This document shows, in pieces, positions 54,520 to 64,000 of a stretch of 64,000 nt of DNA (positions are counted from its first letter, which is position 1; each line of letters begins with the position of its first letter). Both the position numbers and the translations under genes were made by a program. The notes beneath the pieces were generated by a model, which saw only the letters and a list, made by a program, of their open reading frames with translations, made no database searches and was not told where the DNA came from. This stretch comes from Ancistrus triradiatus (taxonomy: Eukaryota > Chordata > Actinopteri > Siluriformes > Loricariidae): assembly GCA_025084515.1 (NCBI GenBank), contig JAJAGP010000220.1:62001-126000 (forward strand), given 5' to 3'.

Positions 54520-55880
54520 GTATATTAACTCCAATAAACGTGTCATTTTATTAGTTGTTTATTAGATTAGAGAGGCAGGTTGTCTAAGTCAATGTTAAAC
54601 CTCAGTGACTGCTCAGTAACGCCCAGCCCACAAGTGACATTAGGGAACAGAGTCAAGGGGACTAATATAGTAGAGAAACAGAAGAACTCCAGTCTGTAAT
54701 TGTAGAACTACAAAGTGCAATGACCACTAAAACTTAAATGAAGAATAAGCAGAATAGAAACTGAAAAATATGGAATGCCTAAGACTTATACTGTAGGAAG
54801 TACAGCCTACTGTATGACTTCTGTGAAGGTGCGGACTGAACCCAGTAAGGTGTTTCAAATTTCCAAATAAACAAAAACACTAAAAAATATTTGCAAAACA
54901 GAAACGTGATAGCAGGATTCTCTTATGGGGCTGTGGGCGTGTCCGAGCTCGCCACTGTAGACCTATTTATGCAAATTCAACCAATTTGACCAATCAGCCA
55001 ATCACGGAAATGCCGCCTCCCCCAGTGTGATCATAATCACAACAAATGGGAAAACATTAGTTTAGTAACCTTAATGAGTGCAAAATGGAGAAAGCCTCCA
55101 ACAAATGCAAAGGAGGGGTTGAAAAGACACTTCATGCAGAGAAATGCATGAAATTTGTTTGGCTGTAGGAATGAGAAACACAATGGCCGAAGTTGAGAAT
55201 AGGTACGTTCAGTTAGCCAGTTTGTTCGGTCTGCTGCTTGAGAAGAGACTGTCGGTCCTGTCTCAATAACGCCTACTCCCTATTTAGAACACTACTTAAA
55301 AATAACAAGCATTCGAATGAACAGCCATTGAATGTTAAATATGGAGTTTTCGAAATTATTCCTAAATATAAATGGGTGGAACTTTTGGATAATTGGGTGG
55401 GACTGCCATTTCATAGCCACCATAGGGCACTACATAGTGCACTACAAAGGGCGGAGGAAGTAATTTGAGACGGTGCCATTAGTCTCGGCTCGACTGTCTT
55501 CGAATCTGTTTGTAAAGTACAATTAAAAACAATTTCCTTCAGGAGTGATTATCTTATCTTTGTTCACTGTAACTGACAGCAGGCTTCTGTGCCTCACAAA
55601 TATGAAATCTCATGTTTAACATCTAGCAGTGTCTAGATGCATACCGAGACAAAATGTGTCGAACCATTTAAGAAAATCCATGTTTAATGAATACTGTAGA
55701 ATGTTTAATTGGGTGTAATAGATGTATAGAACTATTGATCTCAAGGGAAAGCGCTGAAAAGTCACTTTTAATATGGTGTCTGGTTATTCTGATGAACCTC
55801 AGTGTGGGAAGATGGATGGAAACTATCAATAGATAGTTTAGCATGTAAATATCTTGTTGCCAGATCTCGTAAGAGAAATG
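54520..55880. other. Mostly unassigned; short repeat at 55380-55480
   Basis: 55425-55475 ('gcactacatagtgcactaca') has the palindromic 'catagtgcactac' words often seen in fish MITEs. Related words occur near 58195-58260 and 58540-58640. No gene is recognised; the frame at 55238-55468 has no domain. Confidence 0.35.
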
Positions 55881-55884
55881 AGCA

Positions 55885-56515
55885 GCCTGGGACTGTATTC
55901 ATAAAAATTCTTAGAATCCTCTTAGAGAGCTTCTAACTTTTAAGCTTAAGAGTGATTCAGAAGCGATCTGAGAGCAACCCTGAGCAAGGAGAACACAAAA
56001 ACTTTTATCTCAGTGAGGGGGTGTGGTTGACCCGGTTGCTAGCTATGACGCATTCTTTTGAAGACTGTGATTGGTTGTCATCTTCTGTCTCTCTCACACA
56101 CACATGCTGGGAAATACTGTATAGTCTAGTATAAGACTTTGAAATGACAGGCATAGGCTGCTTTTATCCTAATCACACGCATTTATTTGCTTTATTTTAT
56201 TGACAGTTTATTGTCGGTTTATTTATTGATTTATATCCTTAATCTATTGGATAGCCTATGAGTTGCAGAGAATGTGGCTCTGCTCTTTTTAGGTGTGATT
56301 GCTGTCGTGTCTAATCTATTTAACTGGCTGGGTTGGTTCGTATGTGTTCATTTCAGGGGTTACACCATTGTTGCGCTGGGTAGGAGATGTGAGTGAATCT
56401 CCAATAAGATCAACCTCAAACATTATTCCTGCACAATCTAATTGGCGGTCTTTAATTATCTCATTGTTATTCAGCGTTTGGAGAATGTTCTCCTAAAAGT
56501 CCTCCTCGCTATTCC
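55885..56515 (+). repeat. Repeat U2, relative of U1
   Basis: The same ordered words as 22455-22655: 'ctgtattcataaaaattctt', 'agaatcctcttagagag', 'taagagtgattcagaagcga', and near its right end 'caacctcaaacattattcct'. About 350 bp of extra sequence lies between the two halves here, so U1 looks internally deleted. It is tentatively a Harbinger-type element; no transposase motif is seen. Confidence 0.5.
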
Positions 56516-56519
56516 TAAT

Positions 56520-56727
56520 GCACACACATGGAAGATGGGCTTCTGCTCTTAAACTCCAGCCTCTCCTCGTGGATCCGCAGCATTGATTGGCAGAATGTTT
56601 TTTATTTTTTTTATAAATATTGAACAACCTCAGTCCTTAAACTGAACGACCGTTGATCGGATGTTAAATGGCACTTACCTGTACTATCACGTAGGCAGTA
56701 GGTTGGTGATGTGGGAATTTATCTTTT
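56520..56727. other. Unassigned spacer
   Basis: Short AT-rich stretch; nothing recognised. Confidence 0.3.
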
Positions 56728-56729
56728 TA

Positions 56730-57644
56730 CAGTGGGGCAAAAAAGTATTTAGTCAGCCACTGATTGTGCAAGTTCTCCTACTTAGAAAGATGAGAGAGGT
56801 CTGTAATTTTCATTATAGCTACACTTCAACTATGAGAGACAAAATGAGAAAAAAATCCAGGAAATCACATTGTAGGATTTTTAAAGAATTTAATTGTAAA
56901 TGATGGTGGAAAATAAGTATTTGGTCAATAACAAAAGTTCAACTCATTACTTTGTAATATAACCTTTGTTGGCAATGACAGAGGTCAAACGTTTCCTGTA
57001 AGTCTTCACCAGGTTTGCACACACTGTAGCTGGTATTTTGGCCCATTCCTCCATGCTGATCTCCTCTAGAGCAGTGATGTTTTGGGGCTGTCGCTGGGTA
57101 ACACGGACTTTCAACTCCCTCCACAAATCTTATATGCGGTTGAGGTCTGGAGACTGGCTCCCACAGTTGATTTATTCACACCAACCTTGCCTATTGTGGA
57201 TTCACTCTTCCCAGCCTGGTGCATGTCTACAATTTTCTTCCTGGTGTCCTTCGACAGCTCTTTGGTCTTGGCCATGGTTGAGTTTGGAGTCTGACTGTTT
57301 GAGGCTGTGGACAGGTGTCTTATTTACAGATAACGAGGTCAATCAGGTGCCATTAATACAGGTAACCAGTGGAGGACAGAAGAGCTTCTGAAAGAAGAAG
57401 TTACAGGTCTGTGAGAGCCATAAATCTTGCTTGTTTGTTACTGACCAAATGCTTACTTTCCACCATGATTTAAAAATTAAATTCTTTAAAAATCCTACAA
57501 TGTGATTTCCTGGATTTTTTTTTTCTCTCATTTTGTCTCTCATAGTTGAAGTGTACCTATGATGAAAATTACAGACCTCTCTCATCTTTCTAAGTAGGAG
57601 AACTTGCACAATCAGTGGCTGACTAAATACTTTTTTCCCCACTG
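56730..57644 (-). mobile_element. Tc1-D2, internally deleted, both ends intact
   Basis: The inverted repeats are about 205 bp (56730-56935 and 57440-57644), closely matched and flanked by TA (56728-56729 and 57645-57646). Each arm has an outer 'aagtatttagtcagcc'-type motif and an inner 'aagtatttggtca'-type motif, the IR/DR layout. The 915-bp length, against about 1.5 kb expected, reflects an internal deletion. Confidence 0.9.
56950..57275 (-). pseudogene. Tc1-D2 transposase, fused N- and C-terminal ends
   Basis: On the minus strand the gene starts at 57275 (ATGGCCAAGACC) and reads MAKTKELSKDTRKKIVDMHQ and AGKSESTIGKVGVN, a helix-turn-helix start. Near 57160 it jumps to DLNRI and WRELKVRVTQRQPQN, then ISMEEWAKIPATVCANLVKT. 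The second DNA-binding half and both catalytic aspartates are deleted. It can encode at most a small non-catalytic product, and frame continuity across the junction is not certain. Confidence 0.8.
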
Positions 57645-57649
57645 TATGT

Positions 57650-58700
57650 GCACCAAATGCACCATTAAGACACGATGCAGATACCCCTTAAAGATTGTAA
57701 TGCGCTTTTTGTGTGTGCGTGCGCCGGTCCTGACAAGGTCAGGTTACATTGTTATAATATAAACCATAATTACGGAGGGTAGTGTCTATAATAAGCACTA
57801 CTAAAGTCTATCCCAGCCAGCTTGAATTCTTTCCAAGGCAGTGATTTTATCCATTCATTTTGATGTGACTTTCTTTTCTTGAGAGCATTTCATGCTAAAT
57901 GTCGTCTCGCAGTCGGAGCCGGCCCGATGTCATGACTAACCAGTATACAGCATGTGATATTCCAGCATGCAAGAATTGAATGCGAACTGGAATCGCTGTC
58001 CATTCAGTTAGTAACGATGAGTTGATATAGCTCATGCTAGAGTACATTTTGTTATCCCTTTCCAAGTGTTTTCGGAGTTGTTCCTCTGTGACTTGCTTTC
58101 GTCATGCATACTGTTCAACAGCACTCACTTACTGTGAAGAACTAAAAAGCTGAAGACATGGCTGTAACCGAAGTAACACATTCACTGCTCCATTGTTAGC
58201 ACGGCGCTGTATAGCGAGAGGCTATTAGTGTACTAAGTAGTAACACTGAAGCACAAGTGAAATCCACAATGGAGCATTTTCTCAAAGTAGTTAGAGATGC
58301 ACCGATTCCTATTTTCTTTCCGTCTAAGAGTTATACATTACATCATACAGAAACATTTTTGCTTAACTTTTTTTTAAATAAAAACTTCCTTTTTGCTAAA
58401 GAAAGATAGCAGAGGTTAGCTTTAACCTCTTTGATCTTGTTAGTTTTGTCAAATTCTGCATGCAAAAATGCTATTTTAAACGTCTTATTAACTTAGTTGT
58501 TCCGAACATTTTCTGAATTGTTCTGTTTTACAAACAGCACGCATGGCTGTGTCCAAAATGGGTCCCTACTCCCTCATTAGTATTGTGCTGTACATAGAGA
58601 GACTATTTTGTTGACTAATTAGCACTCGAAGCACTACTGGACTGTAAACCGTTCCTCATCATCAACATGTGTCCGGTCTCATAAACAGGTAAAAAAGCTC
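57650..58700. other. Unassigned spacer with MITE-like words
   Basis: About 58195-58260 and 58540-58640 share 'gctgtacatagagagactat'-like words and may be remnants of one small DNA-element family. No gene is recognised. Confidence 0.35.
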
Positions 58701-58708
58701 CGTACACA

Positions 58709-59724
58709 TGAATATGACCTAAAACATCATCAGATTTTCACACAAGTCCTAAAAGTAGATAAAGAGAACCCAGTTAAACAAATGAGACAAAAATATTACA
58801 CGTGGTCATTTATTTATGGAGGAAAATGATCCAATATTACATATTAGTGAGTGGAAAAAGTCTGTGAACCTTTGCTTTCAGTATCTGGTGTGACCCCCCC
58901 CAGTGCAGCAAAAACTGCAAATAAACGTTTCCTGTAACTGTTTATCAGTCCTGCACAATTTTAGCCCATTCCTCCGTACAGAACAGCTTCAGCTCTGGGA
59001 TGTTGGTGGGTTTCCTCACATTAGCTGCTCGCTTCAGGTCCTTCCACAGCATTTCGATTGGATTAAGGTCGGGACTTTGACTTGGCCATTCCAAAACATG
59101 AACTTTATTCTTCTTTAACCATTCTTTGGTAGAACGGCTTGTGTGCTTAGGGTCGTTGTCTTGCTGCATGACCCACCTTCTCTTGAGATTCAGTTCATGG
59201 TCAGATGTCCTGACATTTTCCTTTAGAATTCTCTGAAATCATTCAGAATTCATTGTTCCATCAATGATGGCAAGCCGTCCTGGCCCAGATGCAGCAAAAC
59301 AGGCCCAAACCATGATACTACCACCACCATGTTTCACAGATGGGATAAGGTTCTCCTGCTGGAATGCAGTGTTTTCCTTTCCACAAACATAACGCTTTTC
59401 TTTTAAACCAAAAAGTTCAATTTTGGTCTCATCCTTCCACAAAACATTCTTCCAATAGTCTTCACTTCCTCAAACATGTGTTGTGAAGAGCAGACTCTGA
59501 TAGATCCCTGTTCTTTGAATAAAACAGGGTGCCCCCTCACAGCTGATTGTCGTCCCATTGATTGAAGACACTTGACTCTAATTTCATTTTCAAATTAACT
59601 GCTAATCCTAGTGGTTCACATACTTTTGCCACTCACTAATATGTAATATTGGATTGGTTTCAGGTCATATTTATGCAGAAATCTAGAAAATTCTAAAATG
59701 TTCACATACTTTCAAGCTCCACTG
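58709..59724 (-). mobile_element. Tc1-A6, left terminus lost
   Basis: It begins within the left terminal repeat ('atgaatatgacctaaaacat'), missing about the outer 50 bp. It ends with a normal right terminus ('actttcaagctccactg') before TA at 59725. A deletion at about 59455 joins the first-aspartate region directly to the leader, removing the DNA-binding domain. Confidence 0.85.
58903..59450 (-). pseudogene. Tc1-A6 transposase, catalytic core only
   Basis: The minus-strand frame 59239-59442 gives KDETKIELFGLKEKRYV (first aspartate), KHGGGSIMVWACFAASGPG and AIIDGTMNSE, then a stop caused by a short insertion near 59240. Frame 58945-59169 gives MQQDNDPKHTSRSTKEWLKK (second aspartate), SPDLNPIEMLWKDLKRA (glutamate) and ELKLFCTEEWAKI. 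The spacing between the second aspartate and the glutamate is 34 residues, as in DD34E enzymes. The core triad is intact but the DNA-binding domain is gone. Confidence 0.85.
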
Positions 59725-59729
59725 TAAAG

Positions 59730-61000
59730 CTATAGCATGTAAGACAATATAGCCTTCCCTATTTTTGCCACCTGTCAGTGCTGCCCTCTGGAAGCCTCTT
59801 CTGTGCACTCTATGCCCCTCGAAGCTCATGCAAGAAAATGCTGATTATAGGGCGTTTAAGGATGACATCACACAAGAAAATTAGTAACCTCATTTTGCTT
59901 TCATGCCCTACCCCATGGTCTGTGGGGAATGCTTGTCGGTGAAGCAGTGACTAGCCACTTGCTGCAGTATGCATGCAGTATATAAATCTTAAACGAGCTA
60001 GAGAGGGCCGAGAGGGCACTGGGTGCCAGTTTACAGCCAGATCGGATGATTGAGGGCAGACAGTGAGGGAGGAAGCGTGCTGTACTGCCATGCACCATAA
60101 ACCCATATGATTACCGTAATTAAATCTCAGCGCGCACCTGCAAACACAAACCCTCAATGTGCGTCTGCGCACACATACTTGCTGTAGACACCCAGGAATC
60201 TGCAGAATCCTTCCAGACACCAGAGTAGTTAGCTACGGTGATTAGCTGTACTGAAACCGGGCTTGAAAATGAGATATCTTCTTAATGGTGTGCACTTCTA
60301 CTGGTGTGAACTCTTCACCTCTGATGCACTGAGGGATCGATAGGGTCCAGCATCCTGTTTTCCTCTGTCCCAGTTAACCACCGCTCCATTCCTCTTTCCA
60401 ACTCAACCCAGTCCCAAAATCCTCCTTTCTTCCGGGTCTCCACTGGTCAGAACCACAAGCGTCTCGAGTGGAGACAATGGGCTGAAGGCGAATTTGTTAA
60501 CATGGGCTAAGCCATGGTGATGGAAGCAGTCTTCCTAGGCCCCCCTAAAAAGGAAATTTGAGGAAAGGAATAAATGTAGCTTTATAGCTACCTACCTAAA
60601 AAAGCTAATTATATATGGTGGCTGATGTGGAATCTTTTTTTCAGCCCAGCTGTCTGTGAACAAACTTTGTGGGTTTACCCTAGCTGCCTATTTTACCTTC
60701 TGTGCTGGGTTCCCTGGGATACATAGTTATACTATACATTGCAAAGGCCCCAGGACAGAGAAGACTGAGAACAAACGGCCAAGAGACTTCCAGTGTGTGG
60801 GAATAAACGAGGCGTTGACCACATTTACCTCCACCCTAAGCACCATTTATCGCAGTGGCAGGATAAAAGAGGTAGTTGCAGCAAAGTATCATGCAAAAGC
60901 TTTCTCTGTGCAAGGAGTCTTCTGCTTCCACGAGTGAAGCAGTTATGAAAGTGCCACATCCATGTGCCTTCTCTAGATCTAACTACCCATGTACATTGAC
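59730..61000. other. Unassigned spacer
   Basis: No repeat family or gene recognised. The frame at 60656-60937 (93 residues, with a hydrophobic start) has no domain I know and no supporting splice context. It is possible but unsupported as a gene. Confidence 0.3.
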
Positions 61001-61004
61001 TTGT

Positions 61005-61655
61005 AGTCATTTAGCAGATGCTCTTATTCAGAGCGACTTGTATCTGATACAGTCTTAGCAATTACAATCCAAGCAATTGTGGGTTAAGGGTGGTGGTCGA
61101 CCGATACGGGTTTTTTAATGGCCAATATCGATATTTAGAGAGCAGGGAGGCTGATATATAATGCTGATATCACAATTGTTTTTCTGCAACTGATAAAGCT
61201 ATTAACAATAAATGAGACACCAAATTGCTGAACTTAAATGAACTTTGCAAAAATATAAACAATAGTGTAATGCACTAATAACAGTTCCAGTTAAGTTCCG
61301 GCAAGTTGTAATGCTGGAGAAAAAAGTTTGTCTTCTCATAAATGGCCCCACTCTCACTAAATCTCCTTGTTTTTAGTCACTCAGTAGTCCCAGTTTATGA
61401 ACTGCAAGTATTAAGTCAGGAAATAAAGTTTCTCTGCATTTTCCCATCTATTTTTGAATATCAGCCTCATGAATGCAGATATCGCCTGATGCTGATTATT
61501 TTGAAATAGCATTAATCAGCCTGATTAATCGGTCTATCACTAGTTAAGGTTCTTGATCAGGGACTCGGTGGCAGCTTGGCACAGGTGGGATTTGAACCCT
61601 TTTTCTTCAGGTCCATAGTCCAGTCTCTTAACTATGAGGCTACCACAGTCACACA
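61005..61655 (-). repeat. SINE family 1 split by a hAT-like MITE
   Basis: The left part (61005-61089) has 'gtcatttagcagatgctctt', 'agagcgacttgtatctgata' and 'caattgtgggttaagg'. The right part (61542-61655) continues 'ttcttgatcagggactcggt', 'ggcagcttggcacaggtggg', 'atttgaaccc' and 'aggctaccacag'. Removing 61090-61549 (the insert plus one copy of its duplicated target) restores the family-1 order without a gap. Confidence 0.8.
61090..61541. mobile_element. hAT-like MITE, about 450 bp
   Basis: The ends are inverted: left 'ggtggtcgaccgat', right 'atcggtctatcact' (reverse 'agtgatagaccgat'), 11 of 14 positions matching around GACCGAT. It is flanked by 8-bp near-duplicates ggttaagg (61082-61089) and agttaagg (61542-61549), differing at one base; 8-bp duplications are typical of hAT transposons. 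There is no coding sequence inside, so it would depend on a transposase encoded elsewhere. Confidence 0.7.
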
Positions 61656-61659
61656 ATCC

Positions 61660-62300
61660 CATGAGTGTAAGTGAAGAGTGCCACACTGTATTCACTCCCA
61701 AACCGATTGCAACTTGTTCAATTTATTTGGCACTGACCAAAGCAGAAAATGATACATTGTTGAATTTTAGTCCTGGTTGTAAACAAAAGTCACATGAATA
61801 AGAGCACGTACTGACTGGACAGCTTTTATGACATTTTGCAACCAAACGTCCACAACAATGCTGTGTGCTGGGCTAAATAATTTTTTACCAGCTGATACCT
61901 CATGAAGAGCTCCTACAATTTAATTCCTCCGTTATGCACATCTTGCTTCCTATAACGAGAAGAAGCAGGTATGCTTGAGTATTCTGTCCTTTGGAATGAA
62001 AGACTTGAGTACATTTCTTTAACATAGCCAGAATTACATTGGTTTGATAACTGATGTATCAAGTTATGGGTCACTTCTTGTAATGTCACTGCCCATGTTT
62101 GGTTACATGTCTTTGGTCCGGGCTACGTTCACACACCCTAGGGCTGTTGAACAAGTGTGAACACTGGCATCCGAACCCTGATGTGCACCAAACAAGCAAC
62201 CCCCTTATAAAGGAACTGTGGTGCAGTTTGATGCTTGTATGAAAGCTGCACAGACCAAAGATGCGTAAACAAACCAAACACACTGTTTAGTTTCAAGTTC
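61660..62300. other. Unassigned spacer
   Basis: No recognisable gene or repeat. Confidence 0.35.
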
Positions 62301-62307
62301 TGTAAGT

Positions 62308-62478
62308 TTTAGTGGTCACTGCACATTGTATGGACCAGAAGATCCAGGGTTCAAATCCCACCTCTGCCAAGCTACCACTGTTGGGTGGCCCTTAACCCAA
62401 AACTGTTTGGATTTTAAGGTCGTATCAGTTGTAAGTTGCTCTGCATAAGGGCGTCTGCTAAATGACATAAATGTAAAA
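62308..62478 (+). repeat. SINE family 1, plus-strand copy with full tail
   Basis: Box B-like 'gggttcaaatccca' at about 62348, then 'cctctgccaagctaccactg', 'ttgggtggcccttaaccc', 'cgtatcagttgtaagttgct', 'ctgcataagggcgtctgcta' and 'aatgacataaatgtaaaaa'. The A-rich end at 62470-62480 passes directly into Tc1-A8. Confidence 0.8.
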
Positions 62479-62479
62479 A

Positions 62480-62653
62480 AAATGTATAAGAAACTATGAC
62501 CTAAAGCATTATCAGATTTTCACAAAAGTCCTAAACGTGGGTAGTCATTGCTCAGTCATTTATTAATTCAGGAAAATGAACGAATATTACATAGCCATGA
62601 CTGGGAAAAGTATGTGAATGTCTAAAGGGTTCAGAAACCTTCAAGCACCACTG
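62480..62653. mobile_element. Tc1-A8, solo-ends miniature copy
   Basis: The inner left terminal repeat ('actatgacctaaagcattat') is joined directly to the right one ('aaccttcaagcaccactg', followed by TA at 62654). The whole transposase is deleted, leaving about 170 bp. The outer left terminus is missing. Confidence 0.75.
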
Positions 62654-62659
62654 TATGTT

Positions 62660-63515
62660 CACTTGAAGATGGTCAAAAGTGTTTGAAAGTTTAAACATTA
62701 AATAAAAAGTGTTCTTCTGCCGTATGAATGGGTCTGATATACATAGCCTGTACAATGTCAGAAAACAAACATTAGACAGGGACAGAAAGTCTCAGACACT
62801 CATACAATAACATACTGTCCAACCGAGACGAATACAGTCTGACTTTAGAGACCAAAATAAACTGAAGACTCTCAAATACATCAGTACCCACACATCCACA
62901 GAGGGATAAAAACACACTAAAATGGCTGTCTAAATATAGATGTACTGTATTTGTATGCAGATAAAGGAAAATTCGTACAGAATTATGCACATGTACCTCC
63001 AAAGGCTTATAAACAGCCATGTAATGAATGTTTGTTACTCTGCTTCCTAATTTCATGGATTTCTCATTCTCCCTACCATTCACACCCTAAAACACAGATC
63101 TGCTCAGTCGTGGGAGCTTTCTGGTAAAGTTGGTTAGGCTAGAGCATGTCACTGGGTTAATACCTGATTGTGCTTGTTTCTTGGCCAACTTAATCCCGAT
63201 CGGACAAAAGACACCACTGATCCATTTAATGCCATTTGATCTTATCTTAAGGTTCTTAGTTTCCCGGTTACATTCTTCAACTTTCTACCTGTAAACATAC
63301 ACACTGTAGCTGTTGTTTCTGACTTTGGAGAAACCAGCAACACACCGCCACTGCCGCCTCACACCTGTTAGGAACGTATAAGGCTTACAAGCAGATCAGA
63401 AGTCATGTTAAATATGTCTATCATGAAGACTTAAGTACTCTTTATCTATTAGCTCCAGTTACATACATCTGGAAAATATTCTTGAAAGAACCATTCTGGA
63501 GGAAAATGGATTCTT
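62660..63515. other. Unassigned spacer
   Basis: No gene or repeat recognised. The minus frame 62772-63083 (103 residues) has no domain. Confidence 0.35.
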
Positions 63516-63520
63516 CCATA

Positions 63521-64000
63521 CAGTGGTGCTTGATATGGTTGTATGCCCTTTAGAATTTATTGAATTTCTGCATAAATATGGCTGAAAACATCATATTTAC
63601 ACTCAAGTATTAAAAGTAGATGAGGAGAACCCAATTAAATAAATGACACTTGTACTTATTGAGGAGGATGATCAAATATTATATGTGAGTGGCCAAAGTC
63701 TAGGATTAGCAGTTCATTTGAAGGTGAAATTAGAACCCAGTGTTTACAGTCAGTGGTATAACAATCAGTTTGAGTGGGCACCCTGTTCTATTTAAGCAAC
63801 AGGGATCTGGCAAAGCTTGTGGAAGTGTATCATTTAACTAAGGAGGTTTTTGTAGGACCCAAAAAGGAGTTTTTTAGGGGGTCACACCAGACACTGAAAG
63901 TAAAGTTTAACATACTTGTGCTACTCACAGATATATTGGATGATTTTTCTCCACAAAGAAATGGCCATGTATAACATTTTTGTCACTTATTTAATTGTTA
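63521..64000 (+). mobile_element. Tc1-A9, internally deleted, runs off the window
   Basis: The left terminal repeat starts at 63521 after TA ('cagtggtgcttgatatggtt'). The leader, with 'caacagggatctggcaaagc' and 'gtggaagtgtatcat', is present. Then a large deletion joins the start of the transposase (near 63870) to the region after its stop ('ggggtcacaccagacactga'). The right terminal repeat begins near 63900 but is not completed before the window ends. A non-coding, MITE-like derivative. Confidence 0.85.

Noticed and set aside
55425..55475. Regulatory palindrome 'catagtgcactac'
   Set aside because: Similar words recur in the window and in fish MITEs generally, so a repeat origin is more likely than a regulatory site.
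60656..60937. 93-residue plus-strand frame with hydrophobic N-terminus
   Set aside because: A signal-peptide-like start alone is weak evidence; no domain, no promoter and no exon context were seen.

Overview
This window looks like teleost fish nuclear DNA. It is AT-rich and packed with decayed Tc1/mariner (DD34E) transposons, tRNA-derived SINEs, L2/Rex-type LINE scraps and simple repeats, a mix typical of ray-finned fish. A catfish-like or other otophysan host is possible, but that is only an impression from the repeat types. I found no host protein-coding exon, no genuine tRNA or rRNA gene, no CRISPR array and no bacterial-type operon. The long open frames are transposase relics or frames kept open by tandem repeats.

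Layout. 0-3 kb: three antisense Tc1/mariner relics and two SINEs. 3-5 kb: unassigned AT-rich DNA. 5.07-7.16 kb: a pyrimidine-rich minisatellite with 38- and 40-bp units. 8.29-8.60 kb: a compound TA/TG/TA microsatellite followed by a CT tract. 9.61-14.67 kb: a GC-rich element with two direct long terminal repeats (LTRs), carrying tandem repeats in each LTR and a roughly 2.3-kb minisatellite inside. It reads as a non-coding or badly damaged LTR retrotransposon. 14.7-20 kb: MITE-like inverted repeats, a Rex3/RTE 3' end, an L2/Rex1-like LINE and dispersed repeats. 20-64 kb: roughly twenty Tc1-like copies or fragments (working labels Tc1-A to Tc1-J), two SINE families, a five-copy tail repeat and long unassigned spacers.

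The elements do not cooperate as a pathway. Their interest is as a record of successive insertions. Three nestings can be read directly: Tc1-A5 inside Tc1-A4, Tc1-A2 inside Tc1-H, and a hAT-like MITE inside a tRNA SINE. A fourth, a Tc1-D fragment inside a second SINE, is probable. Every transposase reading frame is broken, so all are probably immobile on their own.

Sequence quality. Two stretches (about 5.58-6.43 kb and 8.46-14.67 kb) carry many homopolymer-length differences between copies of the same repeat. This looks like uncorrected long-read error, and coding claims inside them should be distrusted. Family names beyond superfamily level rest on memory of typical fish repeats; no database was searched.
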